64,000 bases of DNA, from NCBI RefSeq assembly GCF_021044425.1, contig NZ_JAJNEC010000008.1:248001-312000 (forward strand), read 5' to 3'. Each line of letters starts with the position of its first letter. Within the stretch, counting starts at the first letter, position 1. A program made the position numbers and the translations under genes. Under the pieces are notes generated by a model. The model was not told the DNA's origin, did not search any database, and worked only from the letters and a program-made list of their open reading frames with translations. Of this stretch, positions 15,899 to 25,779 are shown piece after piece. This DNA comes from Niabella pedocola (lineage in GTDB: Bacteria; Bacteroidota; Bacteroidia; Chitinophagales; Chitinophagaceae).

Positions 15899-18814
15899 CT
15901 ATTGCAACGCCTCCCACAACACTTCCACAGGATGCAGGCTATGCCGTTTTGCTCCATCCTTTATCTGGTGACGGCAGCTGGTACCGGAGGCGGCAATGAT
16001 GGTATCTGCAGCCGCAGCGCGAACCGCCGGCAACAGTACCAGCTCTCCTACTTTCATAGACACCTCATAATGTTCTTTTTCATATCCAAAAGATCCGGCC
16101 ATCCCACAGCAACCGGAGGGGATCAGTTCCACGTAATAGTTGGAAGGAATGCCCAGCACTTTCTGCACCGAGGGCACAATTCCAAACGATTTCTGATAAC
16201 AATGTCCATGCAGTTTTACCACCCGTTTTGCATCGGTGAACCGGGCGGTATCAATATGCCCTGCTTCATATTCGTTTGCCAGGAATTCTTCGATCAGGAA
16301 GCTGTTCGCCGCCAATTCCCGGGCGGCTTCCCCAAGCTCTGGCGGAAAGAGATCCAATGCCTCATCCCGGAACGTAAGGAGGGCACTGGGCTCAATGCCG
16401 ATCAGCGGCTGCAGGGCGGTTACCTGCTGCGAAAGTACGCTTACATTAGCGGTGATGATTGCCTGCGCTTTCCGCACCAGGCCTTTGGACAAGTACGTGC
16501 GCCCGCTTTCTTTATGACCGGGAATTTCTACCCCATACCCCAGGGCATTCAGCAGTTTGATGGTTGTTTTACCAATTTCCACATCATTGTAATTGGTAAA
16601 CTCATCGCAAAACAGGAACACCTTCCGGTCATAGGCCTGCGGAGCCGTTTTCCGGTACTTCTCAAACCAGCTGCGCAATGTAGTGCGGCCAACCGGCGGC
16701 AATGAGCGGTCCGGGGCAAACCCGGCCATTTTTTTTATGATTCCCGATGTGAATTTATTCGCCGCAACCGCGTTATAAATAGCCGGCACCTGGATGCCCA
16801 GCCGTTGCGACTTTGTAAACCCGGCGATCAGCTTCGAACGGAAGGGTACGCCATTGGCATCATAATAATGTTGCAGGAATTCTGCTTTGAGTTTGGCAAT
16901 GTCCACACTGGAAGGGCATTCCGACTTACAGGCCTTGCAGCTCAAACAAAGATCCATCACCTCTTTGATTTCCGGGTGATCAAACGGATTTTGCTTATGG
17001 GAGCTGGTCAGAAATTGCCGGAGGATATTGGCACGCGCCCTCGTGGTATCCTTTTCCTGCAATGTAGCCATGTATGAAGGGCACATGGTGCCGCCGGTTA
17101 CATGCGATTTCCGGCAATCACCGGAACCGGAACATTTTTCCGTCAGCCGCAGGATATTTTCCTGCCGGGTATAGTCAAACACCGTTTTTACCGGTTGCTG
17201 TTGTTTTCCCGGATCATAACGCAGCTGCTCGTTCATTTTAGGTGTATCAACGATCTTACGTGCATTAAAAATATTTCCCGGATCAAAAATATGCTTTACC
17301 TGTTGCAGCAGCCGGTACACTTCTTCGCCCATAGCGCTGGCGATAAACTCGCCCCGCAGTCTTCCGTCGCCGTGCTCCCCGCTTAGGGAACCATTGTATT
17401 TTTTTACCAGCGTTACCGTGTCTTTCAGCACATTGCGAAAGGTTTCCTTTCCACTTGCTGTTTTCAGGTTGATCATGGGTTCTACATGCAATTCACCCGC
17501 GCCGGCATGTGCATAATAGGATGCCGAAAGCCCGTAGCGTTTTAACAGGTGCTGCAGTTCTTCAATGTAAGCGGGCAGGTCTTCGGGAGATACGGCGCAA
17601 TCCTCTATGAGGTTCACCGGTTGTACATCTCCCGGCATATTACGGATCAGTCCCAGGCCGGCCTTCCGGATATCCCATACCAGCTTGGTTTGCGGTCCTT
17701 TGATAACGGGGTATGCATAACCCAGTCCGTTCTTTTTGAGGTCTGCGATCAGTGCAGCCGCCTTTTCATCCAGGGCCGCTTCGCTGTGCTCCATAAACTC
17801 CACCATCAGCAATGCTTCGGGTGCACCTTCAATAAAGAACCGGTTCTGATGATAGACCGGGTGCCCTTTTGTAAAGTCCATGATGTATTTATCTACCAGC
17901 TCCGAAGCCATCGGATGGTGCCGCAATACGATGTTATTGGCGTGCAGCGATTCTGCCAGCGAGGCGCAATGAATACAAACCAGCGCATCCTTTGCCGGCG
18001 GTAACGGAAGCAGGTTGAGCCGCACTTCTGTTACAAATGCCAGCGTGCCCTCCGATCCGGCGATCAGGCGGCACAGGTTAAAGCCCCCTGACGACCGTTC
18101 ATCCTGCAGCATATCCAATGCATAGCCGGTATTCCGGCGCTTGAGCGATTTCTTGGGATAGTGTTCCCGGATCACCGATGCATTTACCGGGTCATTCAGC
18201 AAGGTTAACAACTGCCGGTAAATATGGCCTTCCAGCGTATCTACGGCGGCCATCGCGTCCATTTCCGCACCTGTACGATATTTCAATACCACTTCTTCCC
18301 CATTGCTGAGCAATACGGTGGCTTCCAGCAAATGCTGGCGGGTGTCGCCCCACACAATTGAATGCAGTCCGCAGGAATTGTTTCCAACCATTCCGCCGAT
18401 CATGGCCCTGCTGGCCGTGGACGTTTCGGGAGCAAACAGTAGCCCGTAGGGTTTTAAAAAGGCATTCAAATCATCGCGGATAATGCCCGGCTCCAGGCGT
18501 ACCCACCGTTCTTCCGCATTTACTTCAATGATCTTTTTAAAGTATTTGGAAATATCCACTACGATGCCGTTGCCCACTACCTGCCCGGCCAGCGAAGTAC
18601 CCGCAGCACGGGGAATCAGGGATACCTTGTTTTGGTTGGCAAAGCGGATCAGCGCTTTTACATCTTCTTTATTTTTAGGCAGGGCTACTGCCAGCGGCTG
18701 TTCCTGGTACACCGATGCATCTGTTGCATAAACCATTTTCTGTGCCTGATGCAGGCTGCTGCTGTCGTAAAACAGCTCCCCCGAAAAAACCGTTTCTAAT
18801 TGCTTAAAATCCAT
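15899..18814 (-). CDS. FAD-linked and Fe-S oxidoreductase (D-lactate/2-hydroxyacid dehydrogenase family)
   Basis: Starting at the ATG at 18814 (MDFKQLETVFSG) gives 971 residues. An FAD_binding_4 domain spans about 35-180 (LIPRAAGTSLAGQVVGNGIV) and an FAD-oxidase C-terminal domain about 220-490 (GEHGDGRLRGEF). Then come a cysteine group CSGSGDCRKS..MCPSYM (about 558-582), a 4Fe-4S motif CLSCKACKSECP (about 620-632), and a GlpC-like CCG region SGCCGMAGSFGYE (about 900). This GlcD+GlpC fusion oxidises D-lactate, D-2-hydroxyglutarate or a similar 2-hydroxyacid and passes electrons to quinone or a carrier; the exact substrate cannot be decided. A longer frame to 18853 lacks support. Confidence 0.87.
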   Translation of the reverse strand: MDFKQLETVFSGELFYDSSSLHQAQKMVYATDASVYQEQPLAVALPKNKEDVKALIRFANQNKVSLIPRAAGTSLAGQVVGNGIVVDISKYFKKIIEVNAEERWVRLEPGIIRDDLNAFLKPYGLLFAPETSTASRAMIGGMVGNNSCGLHSIVWGDTRQHLLEATVLLSNGEEVVLKYRTGAEMDAMAAVDTLEGHIYRQLLTLLNDPVNASVIREHYPKKSLKRRNTGYALDMLQDERSSGGFNLCRLIAGSEGTLAFVTEVRLNLLPLPPAKDALVCIHCASLAESLHANNIVLRHHPMASELVDKYIMDFTKGHPVYHQNRFFIEGAPEALLMVEFMEHSEAALDEKAAALIADLKKNGLGYAYPVIKGPQTKLVWDIRKAGLGLIRNMPGDVQPVNLIEDCAVSPEDLPAYIEELQHLLKRYGLSASYYAHAGAGELHVEPMINLKTASGKETFRNVLKDTVTLVKKYNGSLSGEHGDGRLRGEFIASAMGEEVYRLLQQVKHIFDPGNIFNARKIVDTPKMNEQLRYDPGKQQQPVKTVFDYTRQENILRLTEKCSGSGDCRKSHVTGGTMCPSYMATLQEKDTTRARANILRQFLTSSHKQNPFDHPEIKEVMDLCLSCKACKSECPSSVDIAKLKAEFLQHYYDANGVPFRSKLIAGFTKSQRLGIQVPAIYNAVAANKFTSGIIKKMAGFAPDRSLPPVGRTTLRSWFEKYRKTAPQAYDRKVFLFCDEFTNYNDVEIGKTTIKLLNALGYGVEIPGHKESGRTYLSKGLVRKAQAIITANVSVLSQQVTALQPLIGIEPSALLTFRDEALDLFPPELGEAARELAANSFLIEEFLANEYEAGHIDTARFTDAKRVVKLHGHCYQKSFGIVPSVQKVLGIPSNYYVELIPSGCCGMAGSFGYEKEHYEVSMKVGELVLLPAVRAAAADTIIAASGTSCRHQIKDGAKRHSLHPVEVLWEALQ

Positions 18815-18943
18815 GTACTGTGTTCTTGTGCTAAAGATAACGGATCCGGGCAAAACAAGAATGGAGAGTTCTGCAATATCAGGTGTTTACGGCCGGCAAT
18901 CATCATGGCCGGCGGGTAACCTTGTCGGTGCAACCGGCACCGG

Positions 18944-19330
18944 CTATTGAAGCAATTCGATAATGGTGTCGATCCGGATCGGCTTTACAATATACCCTTT
19001 TATCAGCGGATAGGTTTTTACGCGCTCCTGGTCCTCATCCGAAAAAGAGGAGGAAACCATGTATACCGATATCCGGCCTGTAAATGCGGGATCCAGCTTG
19101 CTAAAAGCCTCCATGAACTGCCAGCCGTTCATTACCGGCATTTCAATATCCAGCAGGATCAGGTCTGGTAAAACCTGTGCTTCGGGATCGGTAAGGGCGT
19201 CGAATGCTTTTTGTCCGTTCTCAAAAAAATGCAGTCTGCAGGGTTTTGGTTGTCTGGCAAACAGCTTATCCATTAACAGCCGGTGGATCGGGTCATCATC
19301 TACTACAAATATCGCTCTGCCTTCAGTCAT
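18944..19330 (-). CDS. Single-domain response regulator (CheY-like receiver)
   Basis: The product is a stand-alone receiver of 128 residues from the ATG at 19330; a TTG two codons earlier is also possible. It shows the acidic DDD pocket (VVDDDPIH), the phosphoacceptor in LILLDIEMPVMNGW, the Ser position in MVSSS and the Lys in IVKPI. It has no output domain, so it works by protein contact or as a relay. No kinase lies next to it, so it is probably an orphan or partner of a distant hybrid kinase. Confidence 0.9.
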   Translation of the reverse strand: MTEGRAIFVVDDDPIHRLLMDKLFARQPKPCRLHFFENGQKAFDALTDPEAQVLPDLILLDIEMPVMNGWQFMEAFSKLDPAFTGRISVYMVSSSFSDEDQERVKTYPLIKGYIVKPIRIDTIIELLQ

Positions 19331-19523
19331 AAACAAGAGAAGTTATTTGAACCGTTTACGTCATTTCTTCTTTTTGGTGTTCAAATAAAATAGCAATCAT
19401 ACGGTTATTGCAAGAAACGCGTGAATCGTGCATCGATCCAGATGCATTTCCCGTGCAAATTATCCGGTACCAGAGGGCATTCAAATTTATGATATTTTTT
19501 AATCACACCCCAATAAAGAAATT

Positions 19524-19556
19524 AAAAAAGCCCGGGATCTTCCGGGCTTTTTTAAA
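19524..19556. terminator. Bidirectional intrinsic terminator
   Basis: A-tract, GCCCGGG, tetraloop, TCCGGGC and T-tract form a seven-pair GC-rich stem (19530-19547) with A and T runs on both sides. It can end transcription of sucD (minus) and of anything arriving on the plus strand. Confidence 0.85.
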
Positions 19557-19573
19557 AAAATCTTCAGTAAGGG

Positions 19574-20449
19574 TTATTTTCTGATAAGATCAGCCATTGT
19601 TTTACCAATATCGGCCGGGCTGCTCACCACGGCGATACCGCACTCACTCATGATCTGCATTTTGGCAGCAGCCGTATCTTCGGCTCCGCCTACGATCGCT
19701 CCGGCATGCCCCATCCGGCGTCCGGGAGGTGCTGTTTGGCCGGCGATAAACCCAACTACCGGTTTTTTGTTACCATTTTCCTTGATCCAGCGGGCTGCTT
19801 CCGCTTCCATACCGCCACCAATTTCACCAATCATTACAATGGCGTCGGTTTCGTCATCCTGCATGAACAGCTCCACGGCTTCTTTCGTCGTTGTTCCGAT
19901 GATCGGGTCTCCACCAATACCAATAGCGGTGCTGATACCCAGCCCGGCTTTTGCCACCTGGTCCGCGGCCTCATAAGTAAGGGTTCCGGATTTGGAAACA
20001 ATACCGATGCGTCCTTTCTTAAACACAAACCCGGGCATAATGCCTACTTTACATTCATCAGCGGTAATAACCCCCGGGCAGTTTGGACCAATCAAACGGG
20101 TGCCGGTGCCCTGCAGGAAGTTCTTTACAGCAACCATGTCCTGCACAGGGATCCCTTCGGTGATGCATACCACCAGTGCGATACCGGCATCTGCAGCCTC
20201 CATAATGGCATCCGCAGCAAAGGCCGGCGGAACAAAAATAATGCTCACGTTAGCACCTGTTTGCTTTACGCACTCCGCCACGGTATTGAATACCGGCCGG
20301 TCCAGGTGCGTAGTGCCGCCTTTACCTGGAGTAACGCCGCCTACCACATCGGTACCATATTCGATCATCTGCGTAGCATGGAAGGTGCCCTCCGTACCGG
20401 TAAAGCCCTGAACTAATATTTTTGAATTCTTATTGACCAAAACTGCCAT
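19574..20449 (-). CDS. sucD: Succinate-CoA ligase (ADP-forming) alpha subunit
   Basis: The 291-residue protein has the usual length and motifs: the CoA-binding N-terminus ILVQGFTGTEGTFH, GPNCPGVI, and the phosphohistidine His248 in RRMGHAGAI. With SucC it converts succinyl-CoA, ADP and phosphate to succinate, CoA and ATP in the TCA cycle. The beta-subunit gene is not in the window. It is the last gene of a same-strand run maeB-mlaE-mlaF-sucD, 62 bases after mlaF, and is followed by a terminator. Confidence 0.97.
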   Translation of the reverse strand: MAVLVNKNSKILVQGFTGTEGTFHATQMIEYGTDVVGGVTPGKGGTTHLDRPVFNTVAECVKQTGANVSIIFVPPAFAADAIMEAADAGIALVVCITEGIPVQDMVAVKNFLQGTGTRLIGPNCPGVITADECKVGIMPGFVFKKGRIGIVSKSGTLTYEAADQVAKAGLGISTAIGIGGDPIIGTTTKEAVELFMQDDETDAIVMIGEIGGGMEAEAARWIKENGNKKPVVGFIAGQTAPPGRRMGHAGAIVGGAEDTAAAKMQIMSECGIAVVSSPADIGKTMADLIRK

Positions 20450-20511
20450 ATCTTATTAATTATGTGTTTAAAAAAGCAAGTGCAAAATTAAGGGTTTGCC
20501 CCTTATACCCG

Positions 20512-21405
20512 TTATTCTTTTGAAGGGGGATTGTTTTTGGAAGGATTCCCGATATGCCCGTCCCCATCGAGGTCTACATTCAGTTTTTCTTCAATCGCGT
20601 CTTTTACGCCTGCAGGCATGTCTTTAGGGATCTCGCCCGTTTCCTGTATGGTACGCATCCGTTTGGCATCCTTCAGGAACTCGGAAGCAAAAATAAAGTC
20701 GTTCAGCTTTTGATTTTCACTAAGGATGATTTCCTTATTGTTACCTTCCCATTCCTTTTCACCCTGATGCATATACGTGATATGATCCCCGATCTCCATC
20801 ACACTGTTCATATCATGGGTATTGATGATCGTGGTAATATTGTACTCCTGTGTGATTTCCTGTATCAGTTTATCGATCACCATGGACGTCTGGGGATCCA
20901 GTCCGGAGTTGGGCTCATCGCAAAACAAGTATTTCGGGTTTAACACGATTGCCCGTGCCAGCGCCACACGTTTCTGCATTCCACCGCTGATCTCCGAAGG
21001 AAATTTGCGGTAAGCATCCTCTTTCAGTTGTACCCGTTCCAGTACCTGCTTTACCCGCTCTTTCTTTTTGGAATATTTATCGCCGGTAAACATATCCAGG
21101 GGAAACATCACGTTTTGTTCTACCGTTTGACTGTCGAACAGCGCCCCTCCCTGGAAGAGCATGCCTATTTTTTCACGGATGGCTTTCTGTTCAATATCGT
21201 TCATATTTACAAAATCTTCACCGTCGTACAACACCTGTCCGGAAGTAGGCTTTATCAACCCTACCATGCATTTCATCAGCACGGTTTTTCCGCTGCCGCT
21301 GCTGCCGATGATCAGGTTGCATTTACCGTCGTCGAAAATCACATCAACCCCTTTCAGGACCGCCTTATCATCAAAACTTTTTTTCAGGTTTTTTATTTCA
21401 ATCAT
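20512..21405 (-). CDS. mlaF: MlaF-like phospholipid ABC transporter ATPase
   Basis: The 297-residue ABC ATPase has Walker A GSSGSGKT (34-41), the signature SGGMQKRVALARA, Walker B YLFCDEPNSGLD with the MlaF-like EPNSGLDP, and a switch His in INTHDMNS. A C-terminal tail of about 35 residues (rich in Pro, Asp and Lys) extends beyond the usual domain. It pairs with the permease directly upstream to move phospholipids between inner and outer membrane. The MCE-domain partner (MlaD) is not beside it. It starts 17 bases after the mlaE stop. Confidence 0.92.
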   Translation of the reverse strand: MIEIKNLKKSFDDKAVLKGVDVIFDDGKCNLIIGSSGSGKTVLMKCMVGLIKPTSGQVLYDGEDFVNMNDIEQKAIREKIGMLFQGGALFDSQTVEQNVMFPLDMFTGDKYSKKKERVKQVLERVQLKEDAYRKFPSEISGGMQKRVALARAIVLNPKYLFCDEPNSGLDPQTSMVIDKLIQEITQEYNITTIINTHDMNSVMEIGDHITYMHQGEKEWEGNNKEIILSENQKLNDFIFASEFLKDAKRMRTIQETGEIPKDMPAGVKDAIEEKLNVDLDGDGHIGNPSKNNPPSKE

Positions 21406-21422
21406 GCTGTTGGGTTGCTGTT

Positions 21423-22160
21423 TTACAAAAGTAAAGCGGATAAGATATAGTCGGCCAGCAATAATAATACACAGGATACCACTACTGCCCGGGTACTGCT
21501 ATGCCCGATCTCCAGTGCGCCGCCCTTTACGTTATACCCGTAAAAAGCCGGAACAGCGGTAATGATAAAGGCAAATACAAATGATTTGATCAGCGCAAAA
21601 TAAACGTTATAGGCTTTAAAGGCCATCACCAGGCCGGTATCAAAAATGCTGGGATCAATAATTCCGGCGGCGGTTCCGGCAAGACGTCCGCCCCAGATGC
21701 CCAGCACCATGGCCAGCATAATCAGAAGCGGAATGGTTACCAGGCCGGCCAGGATCTTGGGCAATACCAGGTAACCCTTGGTATTGATGCCCATAATTTC
21801 CAGAGCATCGATCTGTTCACTCACCCGCATATTTCCCAGCTCACTGGCAATTTTACTTCCCACCACACCACAAAGCACGATACAGCTCAGCGTTGGCGCA
21901 AATTCAAGGATCACCGTGTCTCTTACGATCTGGGCGATGGTGGTTTTGGGAATGATGGGCGATACCAGCTGGTAAGCCGTTTGCAGGGTGGATACCGCAC
22001 CGATGAAAACGGAAATGATACAGATGATCCCTAATGAGCCGATACCAATGTCGTTGCACTGAAGCATGAACTGCTTCCAGTACATTTTGGAATTTTCCGG
22101 TTTCCGGAACATCCCACCGGCCATTTTGATAAATTCTCCAAGCTCTCTTAATATTTTCAA
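21423..22160 (-). CDS. mlaE: MlaE-like phospholipid ABC transporter permease
   Basis: The 245-residue integral membrane protein has about five to six hydrophobic segments and the MlaE family hallmark ELGNMRVSEQIDALEIMGIN, followed by YLVLPKILAGLV. The first codon at 22160 is TTG, and the N-terminus (KILRELGEFIKMAGGMFRKP) fits Bacteroidota MlaE proteins, so TTG is kept as start. It is encoded 21 bases after maeB and 17 bases before mlaF, and forms the membrane part of the retrograde or anterograde phospholipid transporter. Confidence 0.92.
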   Translation of the reverse strand: MKILRELGEFIKMAGGMFRKPENSKMYWKQFMLQCNDIGIGSLGIICIISVFIGAVSTLQTAYQLVSPIIPKTTIAQIVRDTVILEFAPTLSCIVLCGVVGSKIASELGNMRVSEQIDALEIMGINTKGYLVLPKILAGLVTIPLLIMLAMVLGIWGGRLAGTAAGIIDPSIFDTGLVMAFKAYNVYFALIKSFVFAFIITAVPAFYGYNVKGGALEIGHSSTRAVVVSCVLLLLADYILSALLL

Positions 22161-22181
22161 TGGATTGCTTTTAAAAATGGA

Positions 22182-24512
22182 TCAATCAGTTTTTCTTTTT
22201 AACAGCCGCGTTCCTTTCCGGTCGTCTGTAACAGGCGGTTTTGTTTTCAACTGCGCATCAATAACCGCAATCATGGCCATATTTACAATATTGCTTACCG
22301 TGCTGCCCAGCTGCAACAGATGCACCGGCTTTTTTAATCCCATTACAATGGGGCCTACAGCATCAGTGGATCCGATCTCCAGCAGGATGTTGTAGGCAAT
22401 GTTTCCCGACGCTAAGTTAGGAAAGATCAGCGTGTTTACCTGTTGCCCTACCAGATCGCTAAACGGGTATATTTCCTGCAACAACCCGTTATTCAGCGCA
22501 ATATTGGCCTGCATTTCACCATCTACGATCAGATCGGGCATTTTTTCCTTTACCAGCATCCTTGCCTGCGACACGAGTCTGGACTCGGGTGATTTACTGC
22601 TGCCGAAATTCGAATAGCTAAGCATGGCGATGCGTGGCGTAAGGTTAAAGGCCTTTACTTCCTTCGCGGTCAGCAATACAATTTCTGCCAGTTCTTCCGC
22701 TGTGGGGTTAAAGTTAACCGTAGTATCCGCAAGGAACAACGGTCCTTTTTTGGTCATAACCAGGTACATACCCGCCACCCGGTTTACGCCGGGTTCCGTG
22801 CCAATGATCTGCAACGCCGGGCGAATGGCCTCGTCATATTTTTTGGTAAGCCCGGCCAGCATGCAGTCTGCATCGCCCTGCTCCACCATCATACACCCGA
22901 AATGATTGCGTTCCTTCATAAGCTTGTGCGCCTCTTCCTTCGTATATCCCTTGCGGGCCCGCTTCCGGAAAAAGAGGTCGCCATACTCCTTCCGCTTTTC
23001 GATCATATCTTCACTCCGCGGATCAAAAATGACCATCCCCGAAATATCAATGCTGTTTTCAGCAGCAATGACCTCGATCTCTTTTTTATCACCGATCAAC
23101 TGCGGGTAACCGATCCCCTCGTCTAAAACGATCTGTGCCGCTTTTAATATTTTTACATTTTCTCCTTCTGCAAATACAATACGCTTGGGAGCCGAGCGCG
23201 CTTTGGCGCCCATTGCCCGCAACACCTGGTTGTCTACCCCCAGCCGTTTATCCAGTTCCCTGCTGTAATGTTCCCAGTCGTGTATCTGGTGATAGGCCAC
23301 ACCCGTTTCCATGGCCGCGCGGGCCACAGCGGGTGCCACAGCGGTTAACAGGCGCGGATCCAGCGGTTTCGGAATGATATAGTCTGCACCAAAAGCCATT
23401 TTCTCCTGGTTATACGCCAGGTTCACGATATCGGGTACCGGCATTTTAGCCAGCCCTGCAAGCGCTCTTACCGCGGCCAGTTTCATTTCTGTATTGATCA
23501 CCCGGGCCCGTACATCAAGGGCACCCCTGAAAATATAGGGAAAGCCCAGCACGTTGTTTACCTGGTTGGGATAATCACTGCGGCCGGTTGCCATAATGAT
23601 ATCTTTCCGGGCACCGGTAGCGGCTTCCCAGGAGATCTCCGGATCGGGGTTAGCCATGGCAAATACAATAGGATTTTTGGCCATGCTTTTAACCATGTCG
23701 GCAGAAACGGTATTGCCGGCGCTCAGGCCGATAAATACATCAGCCCCCTTCATGGCCTCCGCCAGGGAAAGTTCCCGAGTGGCATTGGCAAACGGAAGTT
23801 TCATTTCTTCCAGATCGGTCCGGTCCTTACTTAAAACGCCATGCTTATCAAACATCAGGAAATTGGAAGGTTTGGCCCCCAACTCCTGGTACAGCAGTAC
23901 ACAGGCCATGGCCGCAGCCCCGGCGCCATTTACTACAAACTTTACCCTATCGATCTTTTTTTTCTGAATTTCCAGCGCGTTGATGAGTGCGGCCGCACTG
24001 ATAATGGCTGTGCCATGCTGATCGTCATGCATTACAGGAATATTCATCTGCTTACGCAGTTCCTGTTCAATATAAAAACATTCAGGCGCCTTAATATCTT
24101 CGAGGTTGATGCCGCCGAACGTGGGTTCGAGCGCCTTTACAATTTCAACAAATTTCTGGGGGTCTTTTTCGTTCACTTCGATATCGAACACATCGATATC
24201 CGCAAAGATCTTAAAGAGTACCCCCTTACCTTCCATCACCGGCTTCCCGGCCTCCGGCCCGATATCGCCCAATCCCAATACGGCCGTACCATTGCTGATT
24301 ACCGCTACCAGGTTACCCTTCGCGGTATATTTATATACATTTTCAACGTTCCGGGCAATTTCGAGGCAGGGTTCTGCCACACCGGGCGAATACGCAAGCG
24401 CCAGGTCCCGTTGGGTTTTTGCTTTTTTTGTTGGAATTACTTCAATTTTTCCCGGTCGTCCTTTTGCGTGATAGGCCAATGCCTGCTCTTTTCGTAGATC
24501 ATTCTTTGCCAT
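22182..24512 (-). CDS. maeB: NADP-dependent malic enzyme with phosphotransacetylase-like C-terminal domain
   Basis: The 776-residue protein is of MaeB size. The malic enzyme part covers about 1-430: Tyr-containing LALAYSPGVAEPC, the metal/substrate segment CFYIEQELR..HDDQHGTAII, and nucleotide-binding VVNGAGAAAMA. Residues about 440-770 form a PTA_PTB domain (LADTTVNFNPTAEELAEI, SNFGSSKSPES) that in this family senses acetyl-CoA rather than catalyses. It decarboxylates malate to pyruvate, making NADPH. It is the first gene of the run with mlaE, mlaF and sucD. Confidence 0.95.
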   Translation of the reverse strand: MAKNDLRKEQALAYHAKGRPGKIEVIPTKKAKTQRDLALAYSPGVAEPCLEIARNVENVYKYTAKGNLVAVISNGTAVLGLGDIGPEAGKPVMEGKGVLFKIFADIDVFDIEVNEKDPQKFVEIVKALEPTFGGINLEDIKAPECFYIEQELRKQMNIPVMHDDQHGTAIISAAALINALEIQKKKIDRVKFVVNGAGAAAMACVLLYQELGAKPSNFLMFDKHGVLSKDRTDLEEMKLPFANATRELSLAEAMKGADVFIGLSAGNTVSADMVKSMAKNPIVFAMANPDPEISWEAATGARKDIIMATGRSDYPNQVNNVLGFPYIFRGALDVRARVINTEMKLAAVRALAGLAKMPVPDIVNLAYNQEKMAFGADYIIPKPLDPRLLTAVAPAVARAAMETGVAYHQIHDWEHYSRELDKRLGVDNQVLRAMGAKARSAPKRIVFAEGENVKILKAAQIVLDEGIGYPQLIGDKKEIEVIAAENSIDISGMVIFDPRSEDMIEKRKEYGDLFFRKRARKGYTKEEAHKLMKERNHFGCMMVEQGDADCMLAGLTKKYDEAIRPALQIIGTEPGVNRVAGMYLVMTKKGPLFLADTTVNFNPTAEELAEIVLLTAKEVKAFNLTPRIAMLSYSNFGSSKSPESRLVSQARMLVKEKMPDLIVDGEMQANIALNNGLLQEIYPFSDLVGQQVNTLIFPNLASGNIAYNILLEIGSTDAVGPIVMGLKKPVHLLQLGSTVSNIVNMAMIAVIDAQLKTKPPVTDDRKGTRLLKRKTD

Positions 24513-24834
24513 ATGAATTCTTTCGGGGTATTAACCGGTTTTAGACGCCCGAAAAGTAAATCAATCCGCCAAATATGCAAAATAATTATTTGTTCAGCAG
24601 GGCCTTGCGTTGTCCTAAAAGCCTGGTCAGACGGTCATTTACATCTTGTCCGGGAAGGCGCCTTTTGCAGCAGTTCTCGGAAGAAAATTCAGGTATTCAC
24701 GCACTGCGCAACGCAGACAATTACCCCGGTGTAGCACTTGATTTTTTTCCACTGCATACCCGCCGGCCAGTCAGGAATCTATCGAACCGTTTGAAAAATA
24801 ACGCTTCATAAAAAATTCACCGCACCCATTGGCG
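24513..24834. other. Intergenic stretch before maeB
   Basis: The 322-base gap separates the maeB start (minus) from the end of the HU-domain gene (minus). Two short plus-strand frames (24513-24734, 24575-24811) overlap in different frames and have no recognisable features, so I do not call them genes. It presumably holds the maeB promoter, but no full TAnnTTTG element was found on the minus strand. Confidence 0.5.
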
Positions 24835-25704
24835 TTAGCGGATGGTTACTTTTTTCCCGGAGATTGCGCTTAAGGAATCCCGAACCCTGGCGGTGTCGGC
24901 CACCGCAGTGTTCAGTTTCATGATAATGGCGTATTGAACAGAGTCCAGCCGTTCCAGTTCCACGGGCCAGGAGATCTTTTTGAGCTGGTTATACCGTTTA
25001 GACGCGCGGGGCTCTTTTGTAATTTCCAGTACATAGGTAGTAACACCAGGAGTAGCAGTTGCCACCGGTGCCGCACCTGCATCTGTCGTATTTCCAGGAG
25101 CTGCTGCCTGCTTATGGGTAGTATCTGCTTTTTCCGTAACCGCAGGCGCCGGATGATCCGTGGTTTCCGAAGCCACTACGGTTTCCCGGGGCTCCCCTGT
25201 TTTGGAGTAAAACCAGATGGTAGCTGCAATGGCAATTACTGCCAGTACAATAATAATGATCGCCGGCTTTTTTGACCGGCCATTTCCCGGCTTTTCGTCA
25301 ATATAGCTTTGAGGAATGGTATTTCGTTCCGTAATCGGCACGTCCTTCTTCTTTGGCGGAAGGGCTGTGGTATTTGAGATAAAGTCATAGGAGCCATCTG
25401 CTTTTTTTAGCAGGGTGCCGATCCCGTTAAAAAGATAAGGCTTCCCTGTATTTAAGAACCGGACGGCATCCTCCAGCTGTGAATGCAGGTCGGAAATGGC
25501 TAAAACCTTCATTTTTCCCGTTTCCGAAGAGATATAATCCACTACCGGTTCGTCAAATCCGTCCACCGGCCGTTGTTCAAACCGCACATTCGGATGCTCC
25601 GGATCACTGTTGTTTTCGGCATAAAAAACTCCCAGCCCGGGCAAGCTTAACTGCTTATGGGCGAACAGGTATTGGGCTAATAATGACGCTAGTTTCACAA
25701 ACAA
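24835..25704 (-). CDS. CCDC81-type HU-domain membrane protein
   Basis: The 289-residue protein begins with a region like the prokaryotic HU domain of the CCDC81 type (LASLLAQYLFAHKQLSLPGLGVFYAE, about 4-30, and LNTGKPYLFNGIGTLLKKADGSYDF, about 105-130). A single membrane helix follows at about 147-168 (AIIIIVLAVIAIAATIWFY). The C-terminal part after a Thr/Ala/Pro-rich linker (YVLEITKEPRASKRYNQLKKI) may be a small SPOR-like domain. Bacteroidota often link such proteins to cell-wall or division functions; that is inference. The first codons are TTG (25704) or GTG (25698), so the exact start is uncertain. Confidence 0.72.
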   Translation of the reverse strand: MFVKLASLLAQYLFAHKQLSLPGLGVFYAENNSDPEHPNVRFEQRPVDGFDEPVVDYISSETGKMKVLAISDLHSQLEDAVRFLNTGKPYLFNGIGTLLKKADGSYDFISNTTALPPKKKDVPITERNTIPQSYIDEKPGNGRSKKPAIIIIVLAVIAIAATIWFYSKTGEPRETVVASETTDHPAPAVTEKADTTHKQAAAPGNTTDAGAAPVATATPGVTTYVLEITKEPRASKRYNQLKKISWPVELERLDSVQYAIIMKLNTAVADTARVRDSLSAISGKKVTIR

Positions 25705-25764
25705 TTAATTGAACTGCAATATATGCAAGATTTGTTACACTTACAAAACTGCTTGTTTTTCATG

Positions 25765-25772
25765 TACCTTTG
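25765..25772 (+). promoter_or_regulatory. -7 element TACCTTTG of the two-helix protein gene
   Basis: This exact TAnnTTTG match ends seven bases before the ATG at 25780 and so predicts an almost leaderless transcript. It also places the longer frame from 25723 upstream of the transcript start, which supports the shorter protein. No -33 TTG at normal spacing is seen. Confidence 0.5.
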
Positions 25773-25779
25773 GGGCGTC

